Shown: positions 52,318 to 61,427 of the stretch, one piece after another
Numbering within the stretch: the stretch's first letter is position 1
How the letters are laid out: each line of letters opens with the position of its first letter
Origin: Streptomyces sp. NBC_00344
Lineage (GTDB): Bacteria > Actinomycetota > Actinomycetes > Streptomycetales > Streptomycetaceae
Direction of reading: 5' to 3'
Assembly: GCF_036088315.1 (NCBI RefSeq)
Contig: NZ_CP107996.1
Coordinates: 5,996,001-6,060,000, forward strand
Length of the DNA: 64,000 nucleotides
Made by a program: the position numbers and the translations under genes
Notes under the pieces: generated by a model
The model's database searches: none
What the model saw: the letters and a program-made list of their open reading frames with translations, nothing else
What the model was told of the DNA's origin: nothing

Positions 52318-52665
52318 TCAGCTGTTGTCGGCGAGCCACTTGGCGGCGGTCTCAGCCAGTTCGTGGTCGCGGCCCGCCAGCATCATCCGGATCATCTGTG
52401 CGTCTCCGCGAAGGGACCAGGCGGGGTGGCCGAAGGATGCGGGGTTGTTCCCCTCGATGAGGAAATGCGCGGGCCAGGCGGTTCCGTAGCCGATCAGCGG
52501 CAGCGCCAGGGCATACCGTTTGCGGCCACGCGCCAGGCCGTAGGCGGTCATCGCGAGCCCGGTGAGCGTGCCGGTCAGATGAACCCAGCGGGTGGCAGCC
52601 CTTGAGTGCATCGCGACGTAGTAGGGCCAGAATTCCTCGTACGAGTCAAAAGTCTGCTCTGCCAT
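52318..52665 (-). CDS. DUF962 (Mpo1-like) membrane protein
   Basis: 115 residues. The family motifs are HSRAATRWVHLTGT and GYGTAWPAHFLIEGNNPASFGHPAWSL, with the conserved His residues that bind iron in yeast Mpo1, a dioxygenase acting on 2-hydroxy fatty acids. Two short hydrophobic helices lie between them. Function in bacteria is not known. On the minus strand TACCTT lies 7 bases before the ATG with no ribosome site, so the mRNA is probably leaderless. Confidence 0.85.
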   Translation of the reverse strand: MAEQTFDSYEEFWPYYVAMHSRAATRWVHLTGTLTGLAMTAYGLARGRKRYALALPLIGYGTAWPAHFLIEGNNPASFGHPAWSLRGDAQMIRMMLAGRDHELAETAAKWLADNS

Positions 52666-52794
52666 GAGGAAAAAGGTATCCGCCCCCGGCAGAACCGGAT
52701 ACGGCCGGTCCGCGTCCGGTAGGGAGTGGGGGGTGCCCGGGGCTCACGGGGGTGGTCCCGGGTACCCCCTCACGGTCTGGCAGCCGGGGCGCGG

Positions 52795-53598
52795 TCAGCG
52801 GTGGCCGGCCACCGACCGCCATGCGACGGGGAAGTCGAAGTAGCGGTCCGGGAAGGTCTCCGGCTGGTAGGTGAAGTGCCACCACTCCTCGGGGAGGTTG
52901 ACGAAGCCGACCGCGGTGAGGGCGTCGCGCAGCAGATCCCGGTTGGTCCGCTGAACGCCCGTGATCCGGGGATCGTCGGTGTGGGCGAGTGTGTCGAAGC
53001 AGTCGAAACCGGTGCCCATGTCGATGGAGTTGTCGGGGAAACGCTGCGCCTGTGGTGCGTAGCAGGGGACCAGCCGCTGGCCGGGCCGGTACGGCCGGGT
53101 GGGTACGGCAGGCAGCCTCACCAGGGTGAGGTCCATGGTGCTGCCCCTGCTGTGTCCTGACTTCTCCGCGATGTAGCCGTCCGCGAACAACCGGGACTTG
53201 TTGACCAGCGGATAGAACTCGGCCTTCATCTTCTCGTCGTCCAGGTCCTTGGCCCAGCGCACGAAGTGATCGACGGCGCGCTGCGGCCGATAGCAGTCAT
53301 AGACCTTGAGGGAGTAGCCCTGGCGCAGCAGCTTCGTCTGGGCCCGGTGCAGGGCCTGCGCTGCGGGCCGGGTGAGGATGCACAGCGGCTGGTCGTAGCC
53401 GTCGACCGGCTCGCCCATGAAGTTGTGCTCGTGGGGGTAGCGCATCTCCTGGATGATCGTGGGATCGACTGCGCGCAGTGCGACGAATTCTTTGGGGGCC
53501 CCGGGCGCCGCCCCTGCCGCGGGGGAGACGGCTGTCCAGGCCACCAGTGCGGCGACCGTGGTCACCAGGGACCGCGCAACAGATGTAAGTCGTGTCAT
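52795..53598 (-). CDS. Secreted VanX-type D-Ala-D-Ala dipeptidase (M15D)
   Basis: 267 residues with a Sec signal peptide (about 1-30, LVTTVAALVAWTAVSPAAGA). The body has the VanX/DdpX signature: DCYRPQRAVDHF, the zinc site SGHSRGSTMDLTLV (His and Asp) and the catalytic Glu and His in PEEWWHF. It would split D-alanyl-D-alanine dipeptide outside the membrane, for cell-wall recycling; the usual van resistance partners are absent. The ATG at 53598 is used because AAGGA lies 7 bases before it; a GTG two codons up is less likely. Divergent from the NUDIX gene. Confidence 0.9.
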   Translation of the reverse strand: MTRLTSVARSLVTTVAALVAWTAVSPAAGAAPGAPKEFVALRAVDPTIIQEMRYPHEHNFMGEPVDGYDQPLCILTRPAAQALHRAQTKLLRQGYSLKVYDCYRPQRAVDHFVRWAKDLDDEKMKAEFYPLVNKSRLFADGYIAEKSGHSRGSTMDLTLVRLPAVPTRPYRPGQRLVPCYAPQAQRFPDNSIDMGTGFDCFDTLAHTDDPRITGVQRTNRDLLRDALTAVGFVNLPEEWWHFTYQPETFPDRYFDFPVAWRSVAGHR

Positions 53599-53684
53599 GG
53601 ACACTTCCTTTATCAGGTGAACGGGCCGCGGGCCACCGGGCGAACCGTCCGCAGCGCCACCGTGATCGGCTACAGTCCGCGCCC

Positions 53685-54203
53685 ATGGACGAACCCGTCA
53701 AGGATTCCCACTGTTCGAGTTGCGGCACAGCCCTCGCCGCGCCCGCCACCGCCGGCCGGCCCCGCACCTGCCCCGCCTGCGGAACCACCGCGTACCGCAA
53801 TCCGCTTCCCGTCGCCGTCGCGCTGCTGCCGGTGACCGACACCCAGGGCACAGGACTTGTCGTCATCACGCGGACCATCGAGCCGCGGAGTGGCGGAATC
53901 GCGCTGCCCGGGGGGTTCATCGACGAGGCGGAGGACTGGCATCACGCGGTGGTCAGGGAACTGGGGGAGGAAACCGGGATCACGGCCGCACCGCACGAGG
54001 TGCGGCTGGCCGATGCCCTGAGCTCGCCGGACGGTCATCTGCTGATCTTCGGACTGCTCCCCGAACGCGCGGCGTCCACGCTGCCCGCCTCGGTGCCCAC
54101 CGACGAGACGGAAGGCTGGCACATCCTGCGCGCCGCGACCGAACTGGCCTTCCCGCTGCACACCGAGGCCGTACGGGGCTGGTTCACCGGCCGCTATCGC
54201 TGA
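53685..54203 (+). CDS. NUDIX hydrolase with N-terminal zinc ribbon
   Basis: 172 residues. A zinc ribbon (CSSC at 10-13, CPAC at 29-32) like that of NudC-type enzymes precedes a NUDIX domain with a perfect box GFIDEAEDWHHAVVRELGEETG (Gx5Ex7REUxEExG, written here across about residues 77-98). It hydrolyses a nucleoside diphosphate linked to another group; the substrate is unknown. TACAGT lies 8 bases before the ATG and there is no ribosome site, so it is probably leaderless. The end overlaps the convergent GH31 gene by 20 bases. Confidence 0.9.
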   Translation: MDEPVKDSHCSSCGTALAAPATAGRPRTCPACGTTAYRNPLPVAVALLPVTDTQGTGLVVITRTIEPRSGGIALPGGFIDEAEDWHHAVVRELGEETGITAAPHEVRLADALSSPDGHLLIFGLLPERAASTLPASVPTDETEGWHILRAATELAFPLHTEAVRGWFTGRYR

Positions 54204-56565
54204 GGCCGCGCACCCGCACCGGGTACCCGGCCTCCACGGCCCCGTGCTCGACGACCCGCTCCACCACCACCCGACCGGAGTCCAGGGTGGTGGTGTAGTG
54301 CTCGATCTCCGGCATCTGCCACCCGTCGCCGGTATCGCGGACCACTACTCCGGCCCCGTCATGCCCGCTGGCTGGTGCCCACACCTCGAGTTCCAGCCCG
54401 CCGTCCTCCCCGCACACCGGTATCACCGAACCGGCGCGGGCCAGGACAGGCACCCGCGACAGCGGCGCGTCGATCATCGCCAGGCCCGGACCCTCGTAGG
54501 CGGTTCCGGTCGCCGTGTCGTACCAGCGCCCGCGAGGCAGGCGTACGGCCCGCCGGACCGCCCCCTCCTCCAGCACCGGCGCCACCAGCAGGGCCCCGCC
54601 CAGCAGAAAGGCGTCCTCGCAGTCGCGCAGCGCGCGGTCCCCCGAGGCCCCCCACCACAGCGGCCGCACATAGGGTGCCCCGGTCAGCCGGGACAGATGG
54701 GCCAGAGTCATGAAGTAGGGAAGCAGCCGCTCCCGGCCTGCCAGCGCGGTCCGCGCGTGCTCCAGCGTTCCGGGCCCGCACCCCCAGGACACGCCGGCCC
54801 CGTCGCACAGGGACGCCCCGGTGCGCAGCAGCGGCAGGAAGCAGGCCAGCTGGAGCCGGCGCAGAGACAGCTCGGCCGAACCGCTGTCGTCGGGACCACC
54901 CGCGTCCGTTCCCGAACAGGGCACCCCGCAGAGCCCGAGGCTCAGCACCATCGACAGCGAGGCGCGCAGCCCCGGCCAGCCGCGGAGCCCCGCGGACCAG
55001 GCGCCGCCGTAGCGCTGCATCCCGGCCCAGCCGGAACGGGAGACGACAAAGGGACGCTCTTCGGGGCGCAGTTCCAGCAGGCCGCGGTAGGCGGCCTGCG
55101 CCATCGTCAGGCCGTAGATGTTGTGGGCTTCCCTGTGGTCACCACCGCGGCCCTCCAACGCGTGACCCGACGAGAGCGGCAGGGTGGGATCACCGAACGG
55201 GACGAGCGAGGCCGGCTCGTCCATGGTGTGCCACACACCGGAGAAGCCCTGGCCGAGCCGTTCCTCGTTCAGCCCGCCCCACCACGCACGGGCGCGCGGC
55301 GCGGTGAAATCGGGATAGACGCAGGCACCGGGCCGGGCCACACCGCGCACCGGTTCGCCGTCGGCGTCCCGCACGAAGACGCCGGCGGCCAGCCCGCTGT
55401 CGTACACGGGATGGCCCGGCTCGGCAGGCACCGCCGGGGCGACGACGGAGACCAGCCGTATCCCTTCGGCCCGCAGATCCCTGGCGAGAGCGGGCAGATC
55501 GGGGAGGCGCTCGCCGTCGAGAGGGCCGGCGCGGCGCCGGGTGTGCGGGCCGGCGGCCAGATGGACCGCCGAAAGCGGCAGCCGCCGATCACGGAGCCCG
55601 GCGACCAGCTCGCGGATCCCCTGCCCGGCCGCGACCTGCTCGCCCCCGGACCCGCTGCCGTGACCCGCCCAGACATGCTGACGCCCTAGCGCCCAGTACG
55701 GCGGAAGCGCGGGCCGGCCGGTGAGGGCCGTCCAGCCGCGCAGTACCCGGGCCGGCGTACCGGCGACGACCCAGCAGCGCAGCGGACCGCCCTCCATGCG
55801 CAGCTCGCCGGTTCCGGGCCTGTCGTGCCCTGAGCCGGCGCCCTCCGAGCCCTCCGCGATGATCAGCCGGCCGTCCCAGGTGTTGTCGTGGAAGGTGAGA
55901 TGAGTGCCTGCGTCGGCCACCACCAGCTGCACGGGCATGGTGATCCGCGAGGCCCCTTCGCCCGAAGCATCCATCGGAGCCGCGTTCCACAGCCGGTAGC
56001 TGCCGTCCCGCAACCGCGGTCCGGAAGCCGGCCCACCGAGTCCGAAGAAGCGCGCGTCGGCGGGGACCTGCGACCGCAGCACCCAGCGCGCGGTCCCGCC
56101 CGTGACCGGTTCCCACCAGCGTGGCGGGAGGTCCTTGCGGATCCTGACCCCGCCCGGCGTCCGGATCTCGACCTCACCGTGCCGGGACACCGCGACCGTC
56201 ACGCGCTCCGAGACCACCCGCCAGCCACCGTCCTTGTCGGGCTCGAGAACGGCGCGCGGATCGGGCTCCGGGCAGCCGTCCGCCAATGCGTACGAGGGTG
56301 TCGGCCCGGCGCCGTCCCACCCCCAGAAGACCGCACCGCCCACCGCCACCCTGACCAGCAGCTCGGAACGCGCGAACCGGATGACCCCGCCGCCGGGACG
56401 GTGCTCCACGCCCGTCACGACACCGGGCACCCGAGCCCGTTCGGCCCCGCGCTCCGCCAGCGCACCGGCATCCGTGCGCGCTCTGCGCCAGGCCGAGCGC
56501 AGCGCGTGCCGCCCCTGAGCCGTACCGACCGCTTTCGCCGAGCGAACCAGGTCACGAGCGTCCAT
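54184..56565 (-). CDS. GH31-family protein lacking both catalytic aspartates
   Basis: 793 residues with the glycoside hydrolase family 31 layout: an N-terminal beta domain (1-270), the barrel (about 280-620) and C-terminal beta domains. Landmarks such as LPPYWALG, VYPDFTAPRARAWW, AHNIYGLTMAQAAY and SRSGWAGMQRYGGAWS are kept. The nucleophile motif WxDMNEP reads WHTMDEP, so Thr447 stands for Asp, and the acid/base motif WSGDN reads WSAGL, with Gly526 for Asp. Hydrolysis by the usual mechanism is impossible, so a binding, lectin-like or regulatory role is more likely. No signal peptide. No clear ribosome site before the ATG. Confidence 0.85.
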   Translation of the reverse strand: MDARDLVRSAKAVGTAQGRHALRSAWRRARTDAGALAERGAERARVPGVVTGVEHRPGGGVIRFARSELLVRVAVGGAVFWGWDGAGPTPSYALADGCPEPDPRAVLEPDKDGGWRVVSERVTVAVSRHGEVEIRTPGGVRIRKDLPPRWWEPVTGGTARWVLRSQVPADARFFGLGGPASGPRLRDGSYRLWNAAPMDASGEGASRITMPVQLVVADAGTHLTFHDNTWDGRLIIAEGSEGAGSGHDRPGTGELRMEGGPLRCWVVAGTPARVLRGWTALTGRPALPPYWALGRQHVWAGHGSGSGGEQVAAGQGIRELVAGLRDRRLPLSAVHLAAGPHTRRRAGPLDGERLPDLPALARDLRAEGIRLVSVVAPAVPAEPGHPVYDSGLAAGVFVRDADGEPVRGVARPGACVYPDFTAPRARAWWGGLNEERLGQGFSGVWHTMDEPASLVPFGDPTLPLSSGHALEGRGGDHREAHNIYGLTMAQAAYRGLLELRPEERPFVVSRSGWAGMQRYGGAWSAGLRGWPGLRASLSMVLSLGLCGVPCSGTDAGGPDDSGSAELSLRRLQLACFLPLLRTGASLCDGAGVSWGCGPGTLEHARTALAGRERLLPYFMTLAHLSRLTGAPYVRPLWWGASGDRALRDCEDAFLLGGALLVAPVLEEGAVRRAVRLPRGRWYDTATGTAYEGPGLAMIDAPLSRVPVLARAGSVIPVCGEDGGLELEVWAPASGHDGAGVVVRDTGDGWQMPEIEHYTTTLDSGRVVVERVVEHGAVEAGYPVRVRGLSDSGR

Positions 56566-56779
56566 GGTGGTCAGACTGTCATCCGGAGGCAGCGGAGCGG
56601 AGGCCGTTCAGCTGCCGTTCACCTGCGTTCCGGCCACATGTTCACCCGGCGGACCATGGAGGTCCCGCTCTGGTGCACAAAACGATCACATGGCATCGTG
56701 CCTGTCAGCCGCCTCACGCGCACACCCCGCACGTGCGCGCGACACACGCACACCACGCGTACAGCCCGGGAGCCGCCCC

Positions 56780-58753
56780 ATGAACCCATCGAACGCCGCA
56801 CCGCTCTGGCAGCCGAGCCGCCAGCGCATCGACAGCGCCAGGATCACCCGCTTCCAGGCGTGGGCGGCCGAGCGCTACGGCGCTCCCGCCGACGGCGGTT
56901 ACGCCGCGCTGCACCGCTGGTCGGTCGATGAGCTCGACTCCTTCTGGAAGGCGGTCGCCGACTGGTTCGACGTACGCTTCTCGGCCCCGTACGAGACCGT
57001 CATCGCCGACCGGTCCATGCCGGGGGCGCGGTGGTTTCCCGGTGCCACGCTCAACTACGCGGAACACGCACTGCGCGCCGCGGAAGACCCGGACCGTGCG
57101 AGCGGGCCCGCTCTGCTGCACGTGGACGAGACCCATGACCCGCAGCCGGTCAGCTGGTCCGAACTGCGCCGCCAGGTCGGAGCACTCGCGGCCCGGCTCC
57201 GGGAGCTGGGCGTACGCCCGGGGGACCGGGTCAGCGGATATCTTCCGAACGTCCCGCAGGCGGTCACCGCGCTGCTCGCCACAGCGGCCGTAGGCGGAGT
57301 CTGGACCTCCTGCGCCCCCGATTTCGGTGCCCGCAGCGTTCTCGACCGTTTCCAGCAGGTCGAGCCGGTCATCCTGTTCGCGGCCGACGGCTACCGGTAC
57401 GGCGGCAAGTCCCACGACCGCACCGGGACCGTCGCGGAACTCCGCCGCGAACTGCCCACAGTGCGCGCTGTGGTCCATGTCCCGCTGCTCGGCACACCAA
57501 CTCCCGAAGGCGCCCTCGACTGGTCCGCCGTCACATCGGGAAGCACCGAACCGGTCTTCGAGCAGGTCCCGTTCGACCACCCTCTGTGGGTGCTGTACTC
57601 CTCCGGCACCACCGGCCTGCCGAAAGCCATCGTGCAGTCCCAGGGCGGCATCCTGGTCGAGCACCTCAAGCAGCTCGGTCTGCACTGCGACCTGGGGCCG
57701 GGCGACCGCTTCTTCTGGTACACCTCCACCGGCTGGATGATGTGGAACTTCCTCGTCTCCGGCCTGCTCACCGGCACCACGATCGTCCTGTACGACGGCA
57801 GCCCGGGTTTCCCGGACACCGGAGCACAGTGGCGGATCGCCGAACGCACCGGCGCCACACTGTTCGGCACATCGGCCGCCTTCGTCATGGCCTGCCGCAA
57901 GGCCGATCTGCACCCGGCCCGCGATTACGACCTGTCCAAGGTCACCTGCATCGCGACGACCGGTTCCCCGCTGCCGCCCGACGGCTTCCGCTGGCTGCAC
58001 GAAGCGGCCGGCGAAGATGTCTGGATCGCCTCGGTCAGCGGCGGTACGGACGTCTGCAGCTGCTTCGCCGGTGCGGTGCCCACGCTGCCGGTCCATATCG
58101 GTGAACTCCAGGCTCCCTGCCTCGGCACGGACCTCCAGGCCTGGGACCCACAGGGTGAACCGCTCGTCGGTGAGGTCGGAGAACTGGTCGTCACCAACCC
58201 GATGCCCTCCATGCCGATCCGCTTCTGGAACGACCCTGACGGCAGCCGCTACCACGACAGTTACTTCGACACCTATCCCGGAGTCTGGCGCCACGGGGAC
58301 TGGATCACCCTCACCGACCACGGCTCCGTGATCATCCATGGCCGCTCGGACTCCACGCTCAACCGGCAGGGCGTTCGCATGGGTTCCGCCGATATCTACG
58401 AGGCGGTCGAGCGGCTGCCCGAGATCAGGGAGTCCCTGGTCATCGGCGTCGAAGAGCCTGAGGGCGGCTACTGGATGCCGCTCTTCGTCCATCTCGCCCA
58501 GGGGGCTGTGCTGGACGACACCCTGCGCAAGCGCATCAAGGAGACGATCCGCGAACAGCTCTCCCCGCGCCATGTGCCCGACGACATCATCGAAGTCCCC
58601 GCGGTCCCGCACACCCTCACCGGCAAGCGCATCGAAGTCCCCGTGAAACGCCTGCTCCAGGGCGCGGCACTCGACAAGGCGGTCAACCCCGGCTCGGTCG
58701 ACGATCTCGGGCTGCTGACCTTCTACGAGGAGCTCGCCCGCACCCGGCGGTGA
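56780..58753 (+). CDS. Acetoacetyl-CoA synthetase
   Basis: 657 residues of the AMP-forming acyl-CoA synthetase superfamily. It has YSSGTTGLPKAIV as the phosphate loop, STGWMMWNFLVSGLL, and the C-terminal TLTGKRIEVPVKRLL with the catalytic Lys, which marks acetoacetyl-CoA synthetases. It activates acetoacetate with ATP and CoA. GGGAG precedes the ATG at 56780. It is divergent from the GH31 gene; the 214-base gap has no clear operator. The stop is 12 bases from the convergent MocR gene. Confidence 0.92.
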   Translation: MNPSNAAPLWQPSRQRIDSARITRFQAWAAERYGAPADGGYAALHRWSVDELDSFWKAVADWFDVRFSAPYETVIADRSMPGARWFPGATLNYAEHALRAAEDPDRASGPALLHVDETHDPQPVSWSELRRQVGALAARLRELGVRPGDRVSGYLPNVPQAVTALLATAAVGGVWTSCAPDFGARSVLDRFQQVEPVILFAADGYRYGGKSHDRTGTVAELRRELPTVRAVVHVPLLGTPTPEGALDWSAVTSGSTEPVFEQVPFDHPLWVLYSSGTTGLPKAIVQSQGGILVEHLKQLGLHCDLGPGDRFFWYTSTGWMMWNFLVSGLLTGTTIVLYDGSPGFPDTGAQWRIAERTGATLFGTSAAFVMACRKADLHPARDYDLSKVTCIATTGSPLPPDGFRWLHEAAGEDVWIASVSGGTDVCSCFAGAVPTLPVHIGELQAPCLGTDLQAWDPQGEPLVGEVGELVVTNPMPSMPIRFWNDPDGSRYHDSYFDTYPGVWRHGDWITLTDHGSVIIHGRSDSTLNRQGVRMGSADIYEAVERLPEIRESLVIGVEEPEGGYWMPLFVHLAQGAVLDDTLRKRIKETIREQLSPRHVPDDIIEVPAVPHTLTGKRIEVPVKRLLQGAALDKAVNPGSVDDLGLLTFYEELARTRR

Positions 58754-58765
58754 GCTCCTCCGCCC

Positions 58766-60085
58766 CTACCCCCCGTACATGGCCTCGGACTCGCCCAGCA
58801 CCTGAGCGAAGTCCGATGCCAGTACCGCGGCGCCGGCCGGCTCGAGTCCGGCTGTGGTGATCCGCACCGCCGGCGGCGTGGCGATCCGGAACCTGGCCCC
58901 CGCGGCGATCCACCACCCCCGGGAACGCAGGCCGTTGACCACGGCCGACTCGTCGCGGACCGGCACCCAGACATTGAGCCCACTCGCTCCGTGCCCGGTG
59001 ATCCCATGTCGTCCGAGCTGCGCGATCAGCTCCTGCCGGCGTTCCCGGTAGGTCTGTTGGGCCTGGCTGACCAGTGCGCGGACCGCATCGTCCGACATCG
59101 CCACGGCGACCGTCTCCTGGAGGAGATGACTGACCCACCCGGACGTCAGCAGCATCCGGCCGTCGTGCCGGGCCAGCGTGGTCGGATCGCACGAGAGCGC
59201 GGCCCAGCGCAGGTCGATGCCGAGGTGCTTCGACACGGTCCGCACCTGCGCCCACCGGGGCAGTCCGCCCGCCGCCAGCGAATGGGCGGGCGCGCCCGCG
59301 ATATCCGCATTGTGGTCGTCCTCCACCACCAGGACATCGGGGAAGCCCGCCAGCACTGCCATCAGATCCTCGCGGCGCGCCGCTGAGAAGCATCCGCCGC
59401 GCGGGCTCTGTCCTCGCGGACTGCACACCAGGGCTCTGGCCCCGGTGCGCAGAGCGGCCCGCAACGCATCCGGCCTGATGCCCTCGTCGTCCACCGCCAC
59501 CGGCGCCATCCGCAGTCCGAGCGCCGGCACAAGGTCCAGCAGATGATGGAATCCGGGGTCCTCCACCGCCACCGCGTCGCCCGGCTTCAACTCGGCCGAC
59601 AGCAGCCGGGCCATACAGTCCAGCGCGCCGTGCGCGAACGTCACGTGTTCGCACGGCACGCCGTCCCGTGCGAACCACTGCCGGGCGAGCTCCTCCAGAC
59701 GGGGCAGCCGCGGTGAGGCGCGGTGCGAACCGTTGACGGGATCCACCCGTCCCGGCGGCAGCAGCACGGGCAGCAGCGCGGGATCCGGATGACCGCCCGC
59801 CAGGTCTCGGACCCCCGACGGCACCCTCGGCGGCCGCCGCGAGCCGACGGCCGGTGCCTGTGCCACCACCGTGCCGCCCCTGCCCCGCGTCACCACGATG
59901 CCCCGCCGGCGCAGTTCCCGGTACGCCGTCGCGACGGTGCCGGGGCTGACGCCCAGCTCGTCGGCGAGCCGCCGTACTGGAGGAAGCGCGTCGCCCGGGG
60001 CCAAGCCGCCTTCGGACACGGCGTGTTCGACCGAAGAAGAGATTCCCCTGGCAGTGGTACCACTGAGCGCATATTGTGTTGCCAC
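58766..60085 (-). CDS. MocR-family regulator (GntR HTH-aminotransferase), divergent from an MFS gene
   Basis: 439 residues: a GntR winged helix at the N-terminus (ARGISSSVEHAVSEGGLAPGDALPPVRRLADELGVSPGTVATAYRELRRRG) and a fold-type I aminotransferase domain with EDDHNADI and the PLP Lys in VRTVSKHLGIDLRW. The GTG at 60085 is chosen because a good promoter puts the transcript start within a few bases of it (TTGACA-N17-CATATT), so the mRNA is probably leaderless. An upstream ATG would need a transcript start inside the promoter. It should repress itself and the divergent MFS gene through the palindrome at 60095-60110. Confidence 0.9.
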   Translation of the reverse strand: MATQYALSGTTARGISSSVEHAVSEGGLAPGDALPPVRRLADELGVSPGTVATAYRELRRRGIVVTRGRGGTVVAQAPAVGSRRPPRVPSGVRDLAGGHPDPALLPVLLPPGRVDPVNGSHRASPRLPRLEELARQWFARDGVPCEHVTFAHGALDCMARLLSAELKPGDAVAVEDPGFHHLLDLVPALGLRMAPVAVDDEGIRPDALRAALRTGARALVCSPRGQSPRGGCFSAARREDLMAVLAGFPDVLVVEDDHNADIAGAPAHSLAAGGLPRWAQVRTVSKHLGIDLRWAALSCDPTTLARHDGRMLLTSGWVSHLLQETVAVAMSDDAVRALVSQAQQTYRERRQELIAQLGRHGITGHGASGLNVWVPVRDESAVVNGLRSRGWWIAAGARFRIATPPAVRITTAGLEPAGAAVLASDFAQVLGESEAMYGG

Positions 60086-60092
60086 GTAAACA

Positions 60093-60121
60093 AATATGTA
60101 CCAGTACATAATGTGTGTCAA
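60093..60121 (-). promoter_or_regulatory. MocR promoter with embedded palindromic operator
   Basis: On the minus strand TTGACA (60121-60116) and CATATT (60098-60093) are 17 bases apart, an almost ideal promoter. The perfect palindrome TATGTAC-CA-GTACATA (60095-60110) covers the spacer and -10 and also lies close to TACATA (60105-60110), a -10-like box for the MFS gene. A regulator bound there would block both directions. Confidence 0.75.
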
Positions 60122-60130
60122 GGGGGAACA

Positions 60131-61405
60131 GTGAGTCCGAGCCTTCGCCGAGCCGCACTGTACGAACGCATCCCCGGCGGCCGCGACGGTCGCCGCATGC
60201 TCTGGATCGCCCTCGTCAACAAGACCGGGACCGGACTGTGGATGGGGGTGGCCGCGCTCTACTTCACCCTGATCGCCGGCCTGCCCTTCGCCGAGGTCGG
60301 CGTCCTCATGGGCGTCTCGGGCGCCGCGGGCATCGCCGGTTCACCGCTCGCCGGCCGGATCGCCGACCGCTTCCCCCTCACGCGCATCCTGATCGCCGCG
60401 CAGCTGCAGCAGGCCGTAGCCCTGCTCGCGCTTCTCACCACACATGACTTCACCCTGCTGCTGATCTACTCCGCGGTCGGCAGCCTCGCCGACCGCGGAT
60501 CCAATGTCCTCACCAAGCTCTACGCGGCCCGCATCAGCGGAGCGGAGCGGGTCAGGTACCAGGCAGTCCAGCGCACCGTCTCCAACGCGGGCTGGGCCAT
60601 CGGCGGTCTCGCGGCCGCCGGCGCCCTCGCGGTCGGCACCACGCACGCCTACCGGCTCCTGCTGATCGGCAACGCGCTGTCCTACCTCGTCATGACGGCC
60701 CTCACCCTCCGGTGCACGGAACCGCCGTCGCCCTCGCGGGTCGTGGCCGGTTCGAAGGATCCGGAACCCGATGGCCTTCCGTCGAACCCATGGCGCGACC
60801 GGACCTACCTGCTGTTCACCGCGACCGAGACCATGCTCTATCTGGACGACGCCGTCCTCCAGGTCGGCATGCCGCTGTGGCTCGTGCACGCCACCGAAGC
60901 CCCGCACGGTCTCGCCCCGCTGCTTCTGGTCCTCAACTGCGTTCTGGTCGTCTTCTGCCAGGTACCGCTCGCCCGCCTGGCTCCCACCGCCGGCAGGGCC
61001 CGCGCCCTGCTGATACCGCTGGCGGCCTGCTTCGTCGCCGGCTGTCTGGCGATGAGCGTGTCGGTGCGCGGAGGCCCTCTGGCGGCGGCCGCCGCCCTGG
61101 TGTGCGCGACCATCGCCCTCACCTTCGCGGAGATGCTGCATGCGACCGCGTCCTGGGAGCTGTCCCTGTCACTCGCCGCGGACGACGCCCAGGGCGCGTA
61201 CCTCGGGGTGCACGGCCTTTCCTCCGCGGCGCAGCGCAGCGGAGGGCCTCTGCTCGTCACGGCGGTCATCGCAGCCGGCGCACCGGCCTGGCCACTGCTG
61301 GGTCTGCTCGTCATCGCCACCTGCGCGGCCCAGAGCAGACTCGTACGCCACGGGCTGCCCCGGGCGGCGTTGTCAGACCCGCCGATTACTCTGAGTGAGC
61401 ATTGA
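60131..61405 (+). CDS. MFS transporter controlled by the adjacent MocR
   Basis: 424 residues with about twelve hydrophobic helices and the loop motif GRIADRFPLTRILIA after helix 2. GGGGG lies before the GTG at 60131; the open frame upstream is antisense shadow of the MocR gene. The N-terminus is basic (SLRRAALYERIPGGRDGRRM). Its substrate is not known; a drug or amino-acid exporter is usual beside a MocR regulator. The conserved hypothetical gene follows 22 bases later and is probably co-transcribed. Confidence 0.87.
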   Translation: MSPSLRRAALYERIPGGRDGRRMLWIALVNKTGTGLWMGVAALYFTLIAGLPFAEVGVLMGVSGAAGIAGSPLAGRIADRFPLTRILIAAQLQQAVALLALLTTHDFTLLLIYSAVGSLADRGSNVLTKLYAARISGAERVRYQAVQRTVSNAGWAIGGLAAAGALAVGTTHAYRLLLIGNALSYLVMTALTLRCTEPPSPSRVVAGSKDPEPDGLPSNPWRDRTYLLFTATETMLYLDDAVLQVGMPLWLVHATEAPHGLAPLLLVLNCVLVVFCQVPLARLAPTAGRARALLIPLAACFVAGCLAMSVSVRGGPLAAAAALVCATIALTFAEMLHATASWELSLSLAADDAQGAYLGVHGLSSAAQRSGGPLLVTAVIAAGAPAWPLLGLLVIATCAAQSRLVRHGLPRAALSDPPITLSEH

Positions 61406-61427
61406 TCAGTCGCGCTCAGGGGGAGTC

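Noticed and set aside
52795..53598. Vancomycin-resistance cluster around the VanX-type gene
   Set aside because: No vanH, vanA, vanR or vanS gene is near, and the protein has a signal peptide whereas resistance VanX is cytoplasmic.
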